Assembly (NCBI GenBank): GCA_964631235.1
Contig: CAZVZX010000023.1
Span: forward strand, 1 to 64,000
Direction: 5' to 3'
DNA from: JARKPK01 sp964631235
GTDB taxonomy: Bacteria; Planctomycetota; Planctomycetia; Pirellulales; Thermoguttaceae
DNA: 64,000 nucleotides
In this document: in pieces, positions 18,929 through 28,260 of the stretch
How the letters are laid out: each line of letters opens with the position of its first letter
How positions within the stretch are numbered: position 1 is the stretch's first letter
Notes under the pieces: model-generated
Databases searched by the model: none
What the model was told of the DNA's origin: nothing
What the model saw: the letters and a program-made list of their open reading frames with translations, nothing else
Program-made: the position numbers and the translations under genes

Positions 18929-19656
18929 GGCGAGATTCTCCCGAACAGGTGTCTATCTACAGAAAGAACAGAATGGCGCGTACGGAACGACATTCGCGGG
19001 AAGGGCACGACACGGCGCCAAGGCGATTGGTGCCCGCAATCGTTGGCCCGAAGCAACGACCGCCTTCGACGCGACCAACCGTTCCGACCTGCCGAAACCG
19101 ACTTGAAACACAATCGAACCAAACATTCTAAATAAAACCGCGAGGCACGGGAAGCGGTTCAAACGCGAAGGGCGCGCAAGAGGGCCGCTTTGCCGCGCCG
19201 GCGACCGCTTCCGCGGAGGTGTGCAACGATTTCATCGGTCTTTCTTGCCGAGAGAGCCTTTGGTGCCGAGAGAACTCACTCGGCACAGCGGATGATTCCA
19301 TCCTCCTGGCTTGCAAGAAACCAGGCGGCGTGCCCCGTCGGTTTGGGGGCATCTCGGGCGTACGCCGCTTTTGTTGCTCAATTGCTCGGTGGGACGATCG
19401 GACGGCTTCGGGCGCGCGCCGAACACGCCGCAGGCATCGCCGCTCGTGCGACTGCTGGTGAAGCGAGCAGCCCGCCGTCCCGGCATTGGCGGCTGCAATC
19501 GCTCGGGCCTGTTCGCGGCCGGATTTTGCGACTTGGCGCATGTCGGCCGCATGCATACGATAATCAAGTTGCCGCGCTGCCCGCCGCTTTTCGGCCGGCG
19601 GTGAGCGGCAAGGTTTTGACCTTGAAAATTCTTTTTGCATCGTGGGAGAGCAACGC
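18929..19656. other. Intergenic, about 730 bases, structured but no gene
   Basis: No credible reading frame. It should contain the aspS promoter and leader on the minus strand and the DUF1080 promoter on the plus strand. It holds a strong inverted repeat listed separately. Confidence 0.5.
19263..19286. repeat. Perfect 8-bp inverted repeat with 8-base loop
   Basis: GTGCCGAG, loop AGAACTCA, then CTCGGCAC. No T-run follows on either strand, so it is not an intrinsic terminator. It lies about 335 bases upstream of aspS and 370 bases upstream of the DUF1080 gene. Confidence 0.5.
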
Positions 19657-20343
19657 ATGCGGACGTTAGGCACATCACTCGTTGCGGTTGTTGTGTTGAG
19701 TACCGTTGGCGCAGCGCAGGCCGCGGATCAACAGCCGGGCACCAAAGCCCTATTCAACGGCAAGAATCTCGACGGATGGTCGTACCACCTCGTCGATCCG
19801 AATGTAAAAATGGAAGACGTTTGGCGGGTGGAAGATGGGGTGCTGATTTGTAAAGGCGCCCCGTTGGGCTATCTGGTGACGAAAGATGCATTCAAGAATT
19901 TCTGCTTGGTGGTCGAATGGCGTTGGCCAACCGGGAAAGAAGCGGGCAATAGCGGTGTCCTGTTGCGGATCAGCGGCGAGCCGATCGGCTTTATGCCGCG
20001 CTGCGTCGAGGCTCAGTTGAAGCATGGCAGTGCGGGCGACATTTGGGCTTTCCGCGGCTTCTCACTCAAGGGGCCGGCCGATCGGCTTCGAAAGGTTGAA
20101 AACCACAAGGAACTGGGCAGCTTCGTCGGTGTCGGCAAATCGAAGAACGCCGAGAAGGAACAGGGGCAATGGAACCGGTATGAGATTAGGCTGGTCGGCG
20201 ACAAGATGACCGTGGATGTCAACGGCGAGCGACTCTCGGAGGCGAGCGGTCTTGATGTCGTCGCCGGTCCGATCGGCTTGCAGTCGGAAGGGGGCGAGAT
20301 TCATTTCCGCAAGGTGGAATTGATTCCTCTCGACGCTCAATAG
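19657..20343 (+). CDS. DUF1080 (3-keto-disaccharide hydrolase-like) secreted protein
   Basis: A 228-residue protein with a Sec signal peptide (about residues 1-23, ending A-Q-A-A-D). The family opening L-F-N-G-K-N-L-D-G-W follows, then a concanavalin-like beta-sandwich with the conserved S-G-V-L-L-R and W-N-R-Y-E-I-R-L segments. DUF1080 proteins are annotated as 3-keto-disaccharide hydrolases or glycan-binding modules and are greatly expanded in planctomycetes. It probably acts in the periplasm on a carbohydrate. I chose the ATG at 19657, with GGGAG eight bases upstream, over the GTG at 19642. Confidence 0.9.
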   Translation: MRTLGTSLVAVVVLSTVGAAQAADQQPGTKALFNGKNLDGWSYHLVDPNVKMEDVWRVEDGVLICKGAPLGYLVTKDAFKNFCLVVEWRWPTGKEAGNSGVLLRISGEPIGFMPRCVEAQLKHGSAGDIWAFRGFSLKGPADRLRKVENHKELGSFVGVGKSKNAEKEQGQWNRYEIRLVGDKMTVDVNGERLSEASGLDVVAGPIGLQSEGGEIHFRKVELIPLDAQ

Positions 20344-20575
20344 GCGCGGCACGCGACGCTGTTGACCGATCGGCTGTTCAGGTCGCCTGCGACGCGGGAG
20401 CCTCCGCTTCGGCGGGAAGTTCTTCGCGCGGGCGGGGCAATCGATCGGTGCTCCGGCCGGATTGTTTGGTTTCTGTTCACGCTATGGCGGATCGTCGTGC
20501 GAACGGTTAGAATGGAGCTGCCTGGGGAAGCCTTTCCCTGCGTCCATTCCGTATCCTCTAAGTGAGGGGCGAGCC

Positions 20576-21289
20576 GTGCCCGCGGGCCGTGTTTCGGAAG
20601 TCGGCGGTCCATCTCGGATCGCAAAGTCCGCCGACGCAGTTGCGTCTGGCGAGACGGCGTCCGGGTCTCGCGCGTTGGAAGCGAGTGTTTTGGTCCTGAA
20701 TCGGGGCTACGTCGCCGTGCGCGTGGTCAATGTGCGGCGGGCGTTTTGCCTGCTCTGTCGCGGATTGGCGGAGGTTGTCCACTGCGAAGACGGCCAGTTC
20801 GCCCAGTTCACCTTCGATGCCTGGCTCGACTGGTGCCAAAGCCGCCGCGCGTCGCGGGGCGCTAACGATGACTGGATTCGCGCGGTAACCTTCGAGATTC
20901 AGGCCCCGCGGATCATTCGGTTGTTGCGGTACGATCGGATTCCGCGCCAACAAATGCATTTGAGCCGGCGGAACGTGCTTGCCCGCGACGGTCATGTTTG
21001 CCAGTATTGCGGCCGTCATTTTCCGACAAGCCAGTTGAGTATCGATCACGTGCTGCCGCGGAGTCGCGGGGGCCAAACGACGTGGGACAACGTGGTTTGC
21101 GCCTGCTTGGCCTGCAATGTGCGCAAAGGCGGTCGCACCCCTCAAGAAGCGCGAATGAAGCTTATTCGTCAGCCGGCCAAGCCGTCGCGAAATCCGGTTT
21201 TGGCCATCAAACTGAACAACCCGAAGTACGTAAGCTGGCGACCGTGGCTCGAAGGGGTGAGCTGGGAATTGGGCGTGCGCGACGCATAA
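20576..21289 (+). CDS. HNH endonuclease family protein
   Basis: About 237 residues from a GTG start with GAGGGG six bases upstream. The N-terminal half (V-L-V-L-N-R-G-Y-V-A-V and a R-R-A-F-C-L-L-C strand) is the usual non-catalytic part of this HNH group. The C-terminal half holds the HNH zinc-finger nuclease: C-Q-Y-C-G, then I-D-H-V-L-P-R-S-R-G-G, then W-D-N-V-V-C-A-C-L-A-C-N. The Asp-His pair and the Asn are present, so it should be catalytic. It stands alone with no methylase, intein or group I intron nearby. The role may be in DNA repair or defence, but is not shown. Confidence 0.88.
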   Translation: MPAGRVSEVGGPSRIAKSADAVASGETASGSRALEASVLVLNRGYVAVRVVNVRRAFCLLCRGLAEVVHCEDGQFAQFTFDAWLDWCQSRRASRGANDDWIRAVTFEIQAPRIIRLLRYDRIPRQQMHLSRRNVLARDGHVCQYCGRHFPTSQLSIDHVLPRSRGGQTTWDNVVCACLACNVRKGGRTPQEARMKLIRQPAKPSRNPVLAIKLNNPKYVSWRPWLEGVSWELGVRDA

Positions 21290-21575
21290 CGGATCCGATC
21301 GGCGGCAGCCGGCGGACAGAAGCATACTTCTTCGCTCCCATGTAGCCGGACACGGCTGAGCGATCGGCCTCGGTTGCAACGACGCGGCCGATTGTGAGTA
21401 ATTTGCGTTCGAACCGCGTTGAGTTCGTTCGCGGTTTTATTCGGTTGTTCGTGCCCGCGCCACGCGACACGTGCGTCTTCTGTTTTTCGTTCCTGTCGCG
21501 ACGTTTGGCCGGGATTGTATCACCAAGCAAAACCAAGCAGAAGCAGAACCAGGCAGAAAAGGACTCGCACGCATC

Positions 21576-22451
21576 ATGCGGGCAGAGCTTGTACTCGATG
21601 CTCAAGCGGTACTTGGGGAAGGCCCGCTTTGGAATTCCACGGAGAGTCGTCTGTACTGGGTCGATATCGATCCCGGGACGGTTCATGTTTTCGATCCGGC
21701 CACCGGCGAGGACCGAACCGCGGCTTTGGGGCGAATGATCGGTTGTGTGGCCTTTTGTGCTGGCGGCGGATTGCTGGCCGCCGGCGAAGGCGGCGTCTTT
21801 GAACTCGACTCGCTCGAACAGCCGGCCCGATTGATCGCCAATCCGATCGCGGGCGATCCGCAATTGCGGTTCAACGACGGCAAGGTTGATCCTCAGGGCC
21901 GCTTCTGGGCAGGCACCTACCACATGGGGCGCGTTCCGCGGCAAGCGGCTCTCTACTGCCTCGGCACAGATCGATCGTTGCGGACCGTACTTGTCGGTCT
22001 GACGAATAGCAATGGCCTCGGCTGGAGTCCGGACGGAACGGTCTTCTATCACATCGATACGCCCACCTTGGAAGTGTCGGCTTATGACTTCGACGGCGAC
22101 ACGGGCCGGATTTCCGGGCGCCGCTGCGCGGTGCGGTTTTCGGGCGACGACGGCCGACCCGACGGCATGGCCGTCGATGCCGAGGGGCAGTTGTGGATCG
22201 CCCACTTCGACGGCGGACGGGTATCGTGTTGGGATCCGCGTTTGGGCCGGCGGCGAGAAGTCATCGAGCTGCCCTGCAGCCGCGTTACTTCGTGTGCGTT
22301 CGGCGGCGCGAATCTTGACGAGCTGTATATCACGACAGCACGGAAGGGCCTCGACCAATCACGGCTCGCGGCCGAGCCGGGCGCCGGCGGGGTGTTTGTC
22401 GCACGGCCCGGGGTTCGAGGACTGCCGTGTTCCTTTTTCGGCGGTCGATGA
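21576..22451 (+). CDS. SMP-30/gluconolactonase/LRE-family hydrolase
   Basis: A 291-residue cytosolic six-bladed propeller enzyme. Metal-ligand positions typical of the family are visible: Glu in L-G-E-G-P-L-W near the N-terminus, Asn in N-S-N-G-L-G-W-S-P-D, and Asp in R-P-D-G-M-A-V-D. The F-N-D-G-K and F-W-A-G-T motifs are also present. Members hydrolyse sugar lactones such as gluconolactone, using a divalent metal. The start at 21576 is chosen because the upstream frame (from 21471) is Gln/Lys-rich and not conserved-looking, and the mature fold begins directly after this Met. Confidence 0.88.
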   Translation: MRAELVLDAQAVLGEGPLWNSTESRLYWVDIDPGTVHVFDPATGEDRTAALGRMIGCVAFCAGGGLLAAGEGGVFELDSLEQPARLIANPIAGDPQLRFNDGKVDPQGRFWAGTYHMGRVPRQAALYCLGTDRSLRTVLVGLTNSNGLGWSPDGTVFYHIDTPTLEVSAYDFDGDTGRISGRRCAVRFSGDDGRPDGMAVDAEGQLWIAHFDGGRVSCWDPRLGRRREVIELPCSRVTSCAFGGANLDELYITTARKGLDQSRLAAEPGAGGVFVARPGVRGLPCSFFGGR

Positions 22452-22803
22452 GTCAAAGTGTGCATTGCCGACGAGGCCGAGCGTGTCTTGTCGCGATTGC
22501 GTGCGAGGATATGGCACACGCCGCTTGTTGCCCGATCGGCAGACCTTGCCCAGTCCGAAGGGTTTTCGTCGCGGCGACGATGCTGCATCAACAATCGCTT
22601 TTTCGGGATTCCTTTTCATCGACTGAATCGGTGCGAAGGGGGCGATCCATTCGCTGCAATCGCATGCGAAATCGGAGGGAATAGAAACGACTTCGTGATT
22701 TTATTGGGCTCTTTTCGCGTTCCTTCGAGCGACAGCCGAAGAAAATAGAAGTTTGCCGCAGCGGAGTATTGCAGTTGTTTTTTTGCCTGTTAGAATTGCG
22801 GCC
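22452..22803. other. Intergenic upstream of the respiratory locus
   Basis: About 350 bases with no gene. The last 40 bases carry the promoter listed separately. No structured leader was seen. Confidence 0.5.
22769..22796 (+). promoter_or_regulatory. Candidate promoter of the alternative complex III locus
   Basis: TTGCAG (22769-22774), a 16-base spacer rich in T, then TAGAAT (22791-22796). The expected transcript start is within a base or two of the ATG at 22804, and there is no Shine-Dalgarno sequence, so the mRNA may be leaderless. Confidence 0.5.
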
Positions 22804-23460
22804 ATGTCGATCAGCGAACCTCTTTTCCCCCGCTGGATAGATCGTCTTCGTCCGCTGGCCGGCGCCGCGTTGGTGCTGGTGCCCACCTATCTGTTGGCGA
22901 TGGCCTACTACGCGGGATCACCCACGACGACTGACGTGGGCTATTCTCCCAAACAACCCCTGCCGTTCAGCCACATGCAGCATGCGGGCGACTTGGGGAT
23001 CGATTGCCGCTACTGCCACACGACGGTCGGCTCGGCTGCTTTCGCGGCCGTTCCGCCGACACAAACGTGTATGAACTGTCACGAGCGGATCGCGGTGGAC
23101 AGCGACAAGCTGGTATTGGTTCGCGAGAGCGCGGCCTCCGGCAAACCGATTCGCTGGGTGAAAGTTCATGATTTGCCCGACTACGCCTACTTCGATCACA
23201 GCGCCCACGTGGCCCGCGGCGTTGGCTGCGCGTCGTGCCACGGGCGAATCGATACGATGGAGCAGGTGACGCAGGTTGAGCGGTTGAGCATGGGTTGGTG
23301 CTTGGAGTGCCACCGGAATCCCGAGCCGCACTTGCGGCCACTCGATGCGGTAACCGTCATGGATTATCAGCCCGCGGAGCCGCAGGAGATCCTCGGGCCG
23401 CGGCTTCGGGCTCAGCGGAATATCAATCCGCCGGTCGATTGCTCGGGGTGCCATCGGTAG
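22804..23460 (+). CDS. actA: Alternative complex III pentaheme cytochrome c, ActA
   Basis: 218 residues with one N-terminal membrane anchor (about 18-37) and five C-x-x-C-H heme sites at residues 68-72, 89-93, 142-146, 166-170 and 213-217. This is the length, topology and heme count of ActA, the multiheme subunit that passes electrons from the quinol-oxidising core of alternative complex III to its cytochrome acceptor on the periplasmic side. It is the first gene of the locus, directly followed by ActB. I chose the ATG at 22804 because the anchor follows at normal spacing. The frame upstream covers the promoter. Confidence 0.93.
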   Translation: MSISEPLFPRWIDRLRPLAGAALVLVPTYLLAMAYYAGSPTTTDVGYSPKQPLPFSHMQHAGDLGIDCRYCHTTVGSAAFAAVPPTQTCMNCHERIAVDSDKLVLVRESAASGKPIRWVKVHDLPDYAYFDHSAHVARGVGCASCHGRIDTMEQVTQVERLSMGWCLECHRNPEPHLRPLDAVTVMDYQPAEPQEILGPRLRAQRNINPPVDCSGCHR

Positions 23461-23553
23461 CGCCATCGTTGTGCGTGACAGGCGGGGTGGAAACGGTCGG
23501 CGACTCGGCGGCTCAACAAGCGAACCGGATTGATTCGAAGCGGAAACGACAAC

Positions 23554-26500
23554 GTGACTGAACAGCACGCTCAACACGGATATTGGCGCAGCTTGGCGGA
23601 ATTGGCCGATGCGCCCGAGTTCCGCGCGCAGCTTGATCCGCAGTTTCGAGAAGCGGGGCAACCCTATCTTTCGACGGAGGCCGCCGGCGACGTCGATCGG
23701 CGCCGTTGGTTCCAGATCGTGGCGGCGTCGGCAGCGCTGGCGTCAGCCGCGGGCTGCCGATGGGAACGGGAAGAGATTGTGCCGCTGGCGAAACGGCCCG
23801 ACCGTCGCGTGCCCGGCGAATCCTATCGCGTCGCCACAACCATGGATTTGGCCGGCGATCCGCTGGGGCTGCTCGTTACCTGCGTGGACGGTCGGCCGAT
23901 TAAAGTCGAGGGCAATCCGCTGCATCCGCAGAGTGCCGGAGGCACCCATGTTTTCGCCCAGGCGGCCACTTTGGAACTCTACGATCCCGACCGAAGTCGC
24001 GATCCTGTGGAGCGCACGGCACAAGGAGATGAGGTGCGGAATTGGGATCTCGCTGCGGCGATGATCCGTGCCCGATTCCAGCAATTGCGGGCGGCCGAAG
24101 GAGCCGGGTTGGTGATCGTGGCCGGCGCGAGCGCGTCGCCTACGCTTGCGTATTTGCGCGGCGAGCTTCGCAAGGCAATGCCGCGCATGCGATGGCTTCA
24201 ACACGAACCGTTGGGGCCTTGGGCTCAGGCAATCGCTCGATACGAATTGGAACAGGCTGATGTCATCGTCTGCATCGGCGCAGACGTGTTCGGCGTTTCG
24301 CGCGACAGCGTGCGGTTGACCCGACAGTTCGCTTCGCGTCGCGATCCGTCGGCTGGCGAGATGAACCGTTTGTACGTCGTTGAAAGTGGACTGACGGTGA
24401 CCGGCGCTGCGGCCGATCATCGAGTTCCGATCGCTCCGTCGGAGATGCCCAAGTTCGTCGCGCGATTGAGCCGACTCGTCGAAGGCCCGCGAGGAGACGG
24501 CGGTCCCGATGATGCCAACGAGAAGGGCCGGCCGGTTGCCGCATGGGAACGAGCGGCATCGCTAATTGCCGACGATTTGCGGTCGCATGCGGGCCGCTGC
24601 GTTGTCATCGGGCCGGATGATCCCGTTCTGCTGCCCCAAGTCGCTCGAATCAATCAGGTGCTCGGTGCTGTCGGCCGGACCGTGCGATACTTCGCGGCGA
24701 TGCCCGACGATGTTCAACGGTTGACCGACGCCGACTTGGACGAGCCGGCACACACGCTGTTGATTTTGGGCGGCAATCCGATTTACGACGCGCCGAGCGA
24801 CTGCAATATCGCGGCGATGATCGAGGCGGCCGACTGCTCGATCCATTTGGGTCTGTACCGCAATGAAACGGCACGGCTCTGCGATTGGCATCTGCCGCAG
24901 GCGCATTTTCTCGAGACTTGGGGCGACGCCTGCACGCTCGATGGCACCTACAGTGTCGCACAGCCGACCATCGAGCCGCTGTACGGCGGATGGTCGGCGA
25001 TCGAGTTGTTGGCTGCGGGATTAGGGCTGGAAGAGACGCACGGCAGGCAATTGGTTCGGGCGCAGTTCGTTCGCCAATTCGGTGAGAATGATTGGGAACG
25101 GCGCTGGCGCAAGACGCTGCACGACGGCGTTTTCGCGGAGAAACGCGGGCCGGAGGCGTCTGCCGTGGCGTTAGCGGCGTTGGCTTCTAACGGGGCTGAG
25201 GAAGAATCAGCGAAGACAGAACCGCAGCAATCCTCCGCAGAGCAGCGGGTTGAGGTGGTGTTTGCGCCCAGCGAGGGCGTGTACGACGGGCGGTTTGCCA
25301 ACAATGCGTGGTTGCAGGAATTTCCGCAGCCGATCACGCGGTTGACGTGGGGTAATGCCGCCGTGATGAGCCCCGCGCTGGCCGAGACGATCGGGGTTCG
25401 CGATGGCGATGTAGTTCGTCTTTCGGCACGCGGGAACGAAGTGGAATTGCCCGTTTGCCTCGTACCCGGGGTGGCCGACGGGGTGATCGTTGCGGCATTG
25501 GGCTATGGGCGGACGGAGGCCGGGCGGGTCGGCGGCAGCGAATCGGGCGGAATCGCTTCCGTTGGCGCGAATGTGTTTCGGCTGAGAACGGCGGAGGAGC
25601 CTTGGCGTCTCAAAGGCGTCGGGGTGTACAGGGCATCGAGGCGAGAACCGCTGGCTTCGGTTCAGGATCATTTTCCCATCGATGCCACCGGGTTCAAGGC
25701 GCGGACGGGCCGTGCTCCGGTTCTTGTGCGCCAGGCCGACTTGGAAGAGTATCGCAAACATCCCGACTTTGCCCGCCACCAGGTGCATGTGCCGCATCAG
25801 GAATCGCCGTGGAAGGAGCCCGAATATCGCGGCTATCGTTGGGCGATGACGGTCGATCTTTCGAAGTGCGTCGGCTGCGGCGCATGTGTTGTGGCGTGCC
25901 AAGCCGAGAACAACATTCCGGTGGTGGGCAAAGAACAGGTGATTCGCGGTCGGGAGATGCACTGGATGCGGATCGACCGCTACTACGCCGGTCCGGCCGA
26001 TCAACCGGCGGTCGTCTTTCAACCGATGCTTTGTCAGCAGTGCGAATTGGCCCCGTGCGAAGGCGTTTGCCCGGTGAACGCAACGGTTCACAGCAGCGAG
26101 GGGCTCAACGACATGGTGTACAACCGCTGTGTCGGAACGCGCTACTGCGGAAATAACTGCCCGTACAAGGTGCGCCGCTTCAACTACTTCAATTATCACA
26201 AGCATCTGACCTTAGCGCACAACGAAGTGTTGAAGATGGGGGCCAACCCGGAAGTCACTGTGCGCAGTCGCGGCGTGATGGAGAAGTGTACCTATTGCGT
26301 CCAAAGAATTCAGGCCGCGAAAATCAAGGCGAAGAACGCCGGAGAACCCGTCCGCGACGGCGCGATTGCCACGGCCTGCCAGCAGGCGTGCCCGGCCGGA
26401 GCGATTGTGTTCGGCGATTTGGGGGCGGCCGAGGGGCCGCCGCGCACGGCGGTCGCCCGCCGGTTCGCCGATCCGCGCACGTATGAGCTGCTGGCTGAAT

Positions 26501-26571
26501 TGAACCACAAAGCGCGAACTCGGTATATGGCCCGAATTCGCAATCCCAATCCGTCGTGGGGAACAGGATGA
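23554..26571 (+). CDS. actB: Alternative complex III iron-sulfur protein ActB (fused molybdopterin-like and ferredoxin parts)
   Basis: About 1,005 residues from a GTG. Residues 49-54 are a twin-arginine motif (R-R-R-W-F-Q) followed by a hydrophobic run ending at Cys68, so it is exported and possibly lipid-anchored. Residues about 75-720 resemble a molybdopterin oxidoreductase large subunit, which in this family binds no molybdenum cofactor. The C-terminal part is a four-cluster ferredoxin-like domain: C772-x2-C-x2-C-x3-C, then C827-x2-C-x4-C-x3-C, a third Cys group and a final one ending A-C-Q-Q-A-C-P. It feeds electrons to ActA. The frame is open upstream to a TTG at 23530. The stop overlaps the next start (ATGA). 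Confidence 0.94.
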   Translation: MTEQHAQHGYWRSLAELADAPEFRAQLDPQFREAGQPYLSTEAAGDVDRRRWFQIVAASAALASAAGCRWEREEIVPLAKRPDRRVPGESYRVATTMDLAGDPLGLLVTCVDGRPIKVEGNPLHPQSAGGTHVFAQAATLELYDPDRSRDPVERTAQGDEVRNWDLAAAMIRARFQQLRAAEGAGLVIVAGASASPTLAYLRGELRKAMPRMRWLQHEPLGPWAQAIARYELEQADVIVCIGADVFGVSRDSVRLTRQFASRRDPSAGEMNRLYVVESGLTVTGAAADHRVPIAPSEMPKFVARLSRLVEGPRGDGGPDDANEKGRPVAAWERAASLIADDLRSHAGRCVVIGPDDPVLLPQVARINQVLGAVGRTVRYFAAMPDDVQRLTDADLDEPAHTLLILGGNPIYDAPSDCNIAAMIEAADCSIHLGLYRNETARLCDWHLPQAHFLETWGDACTLDGTYSVAQPTIEPLYGGWSAIELLAAGLGLEETHGRQLVRAQFVRQFGENDWERRWRKTLHDGVFAEKRGPEASAVALAALASNGAEEESAKTEPQQSSAEQRVEVVFAPSEGVYDGRFANNAWLQEFPQPITRLTWGNAAVMSPALAETIGVRDGDVVRLSARGNEVELPVCLVPGVADGVIVAALGYGRTEAGRVGGSESGGIASVGANVFRLRTAEEPWRLKGVGVYRASRREPLASVQDHFPIDATGFKARTGRAPVLVRQADLEEYRKHPDFARHQVHVPHQESPWKEPEYRGYRWAMTVDLSKCVGCGACVVACQAENNIPVVGKEQVIRGREMHWMRIDRYYAGPADQPAVVFQPMLCQQCELAPCEGVCPVNATVHSSEGLNDMVYNRCVGTRYCGNNCPYKVRRFNYFNYHKHLTLAHNEVLKMGANPEVTVRSRGVMEKCTYCVQRIQAAKIKAKNAGEPVRDGAIATACQQACPAGAIVFGDLGAAEGPPRTAVARRFADPRTYELLAELNHKARTRYMARIRNPNPSWGTG

Positions 26572-27968
26572 GCGTCGCCTCCGTCGCTTACGATCACGAG
26601 CACCTTTCCGACGATCCTCGGCATCGGGCGCCGCTGACGACGCCGGGGCTGACGGCGTCGCAGGTGGACGACATCGTGGCCCGCACCCCAGAGTTGCCGC
26701 GGGCGCCGGTCGCGTGGTATGCCGCATTCACCGTGTCAGCGGCCGTGGCGGCGATGTTCTTCGCGCTGATCGGGTATTTGATCGTGACCGGCATCGGGGT
26801 TTGGGGCAACAACCATCCGGTGTACTGGGCGTTCGACATTACCAATTTCGTTTTCTGGATCGGCATCGGGCATGCGGGCACGCTGATCTCGGCCATTTTG
26901 TTCTTGTTCCGCCAGAAATGGCGCACGAGCATCAATCGGTTTGCCGAGGCGATGACGATTTTCGCCGTCATCTGTGCGCTGATCTTCCCCGGCATCCACA
27001 TGGGGCGAATCTGGCTGGCCTACTGGATGGCGCCCTATCCGAACCAGATGGCGATGTGGCCGCAGTTTCGCAGCCCGCTGATGTGGGACGTATTCGCGGT
27101 CAGTACGTACTTTACGGTGTCGCTGCTTTTCTGGTATCTCGGGCTGATTCCCGATTTGGCCGTGCTCCGCGATCGAGCGACCGGCTGGTGGCGAAAGCGG
27201 TTGTACGGGCTGTTCGCGCTCGGCTGGCGCGGCTCGGCTCGGCAGTGGCACGTGTACGAACGTGCGTATCTCTTTTTGGCGGCGCTGGGAACCCCCTTGG
27301 TGCTCAGCGTTCATTCGGTGGTCAGCACCGATTTCTCTGTGGCTCAGCTTCCCGGCTGGCATACGACGATCTTTCCGCCGTATTTCGTGGCCGGGGCGAT
27401 CTTCAGCGGTTTCGGGATGGTCGTGACGCTAATGGTGCCGGCCCGGCAGTTCTTCGGGCTTAAGGATCTGATTACGGTTCGGCACTTAGACAATATGAAC
27501 AAAGTGATCCTCGGCACCAGTTGCATGGTGGGCTACGCCTACGGACTGGAATTCTTCACCGCTTGGTATAGCGGCAACCCATACGAACAATTCGTGTTCA
27601 TCAATCGTGCGACCGGCCCCTATGCCTGGGCGTACTGGACGATGGTCGTTTGCAATGTAGTGATTCCGCAGGTGTTTTGGTTTCGCTGGGCGAGAACGAC
27701 TCCGTGGCTGATGTGGCTGGTGGCCATCGGGGTGAATATCGGCATGTGGTTCGAGCGATTCGTGATTATCGTCACGTCGCTCAGTCGCGATTACCTGCCG
27801 AGCAGTTGGCAGATGTTCGTGCCTACCTGGGTCGATTTGGGGATGCTGGTCGGCAGTTTCGGATTGTTCTTTACGTGTTTCCTGCTGTTCTGTCGGTACT
27901 TGCCGATGGTCGCCATGGCCGAGGTCAAACAGATTTTGCCCGGGGCCCACGGTTCGGAACATCATTGA
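26568..27968 (+). CDS. actC: Alternative complex III quinol-binding membrane subunit ActC (NrfD family)
   Basis: 466 residues with about ten membrane segments of the NrfD/PsrC type. It overlaps the end of ActB by four bases (ATGA), which signals coupled translation. In alternative complex III, ActC binds quinol and docks ActB at the periplasmic face. Conserved-looking charged or polar positions such as H-A-G-T-L-I-S and G-I-H-M-G-R-I-W lie at the ends of early helices. About 290 bases without a gene separate it from the next act gene, which is longer than usual for this operon. Confidence 0.93.
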   Translation: MSVASVAYDHEHLSDDPRHRAPLTTPGLTASQVDDIVARTPELPRAPVAWYAAFTVSAAVAAMFFALIGYLIVTGIGVWGNNHPVYWAFDITNFVFWIGIGHAGTLISAILFLFRQKWRTSINRFAEAMTIFAVICALIFPGIHMGRIWLAYWMAPYPNQMAMWPQFRSPLMWDVFAVSTYFTVSLLFWYLGLIPDLAVLRDRATGWWRKRLYGLFALGWRGSARQWHVYERAYLFLAALGTPLVLSVHSVVSTDFSVAQLPGWHTTIFPPYFVAGAIFSGFGMVVTLMVPARQFFGLKDLITVRHLDNMNKVILGTSCMVGYAYGLEFFTAWYSGNPYEQFVFINRATGPYAWAYWTMVVCNVVIPQVFWFRWARTTPWLMWLVAIGVNIGMWFERFVIIVTSLSRDYLPSSWQMFVPTWVDLGMLVGSFGLFFTCFLLFCRYLPMVAMAEVKQILPGAHGSEHH

Positions 27969-28260
27969 TTCGGCGAAGAGGAGCGGCGTGCCCGCGGCAG
28001 AGCGAAGGCGGCTCGCTATCGAAATGAGCATCGCATCCGCATCGAAGCGGGAACGGGTAATCAACGAACAAATATCGATGATCGAATATCAACGATAAAG
28101 CGTTGAGCAACGACGATTGATAACTGAGTCGGCGTGAATCATCAGGTGCAGTTCGGCGAGCATTTCGGCGGCGAGGAGATTGCTTTTGCAGGCCGAAGTG
28201 CGTCGTTCGCGGCGAGAAGTCGATTTTTCTCGAACCGGCGAAAGATAATGGTGCGGAACG

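Noticed and set aside
19128..19673. Minus-strand frame of 181 codons between aspS and the DUF1080 gene
   Set aside because: It overlaps the start of the DUF1080 gene and has no ribosome site or protein-like pattern.
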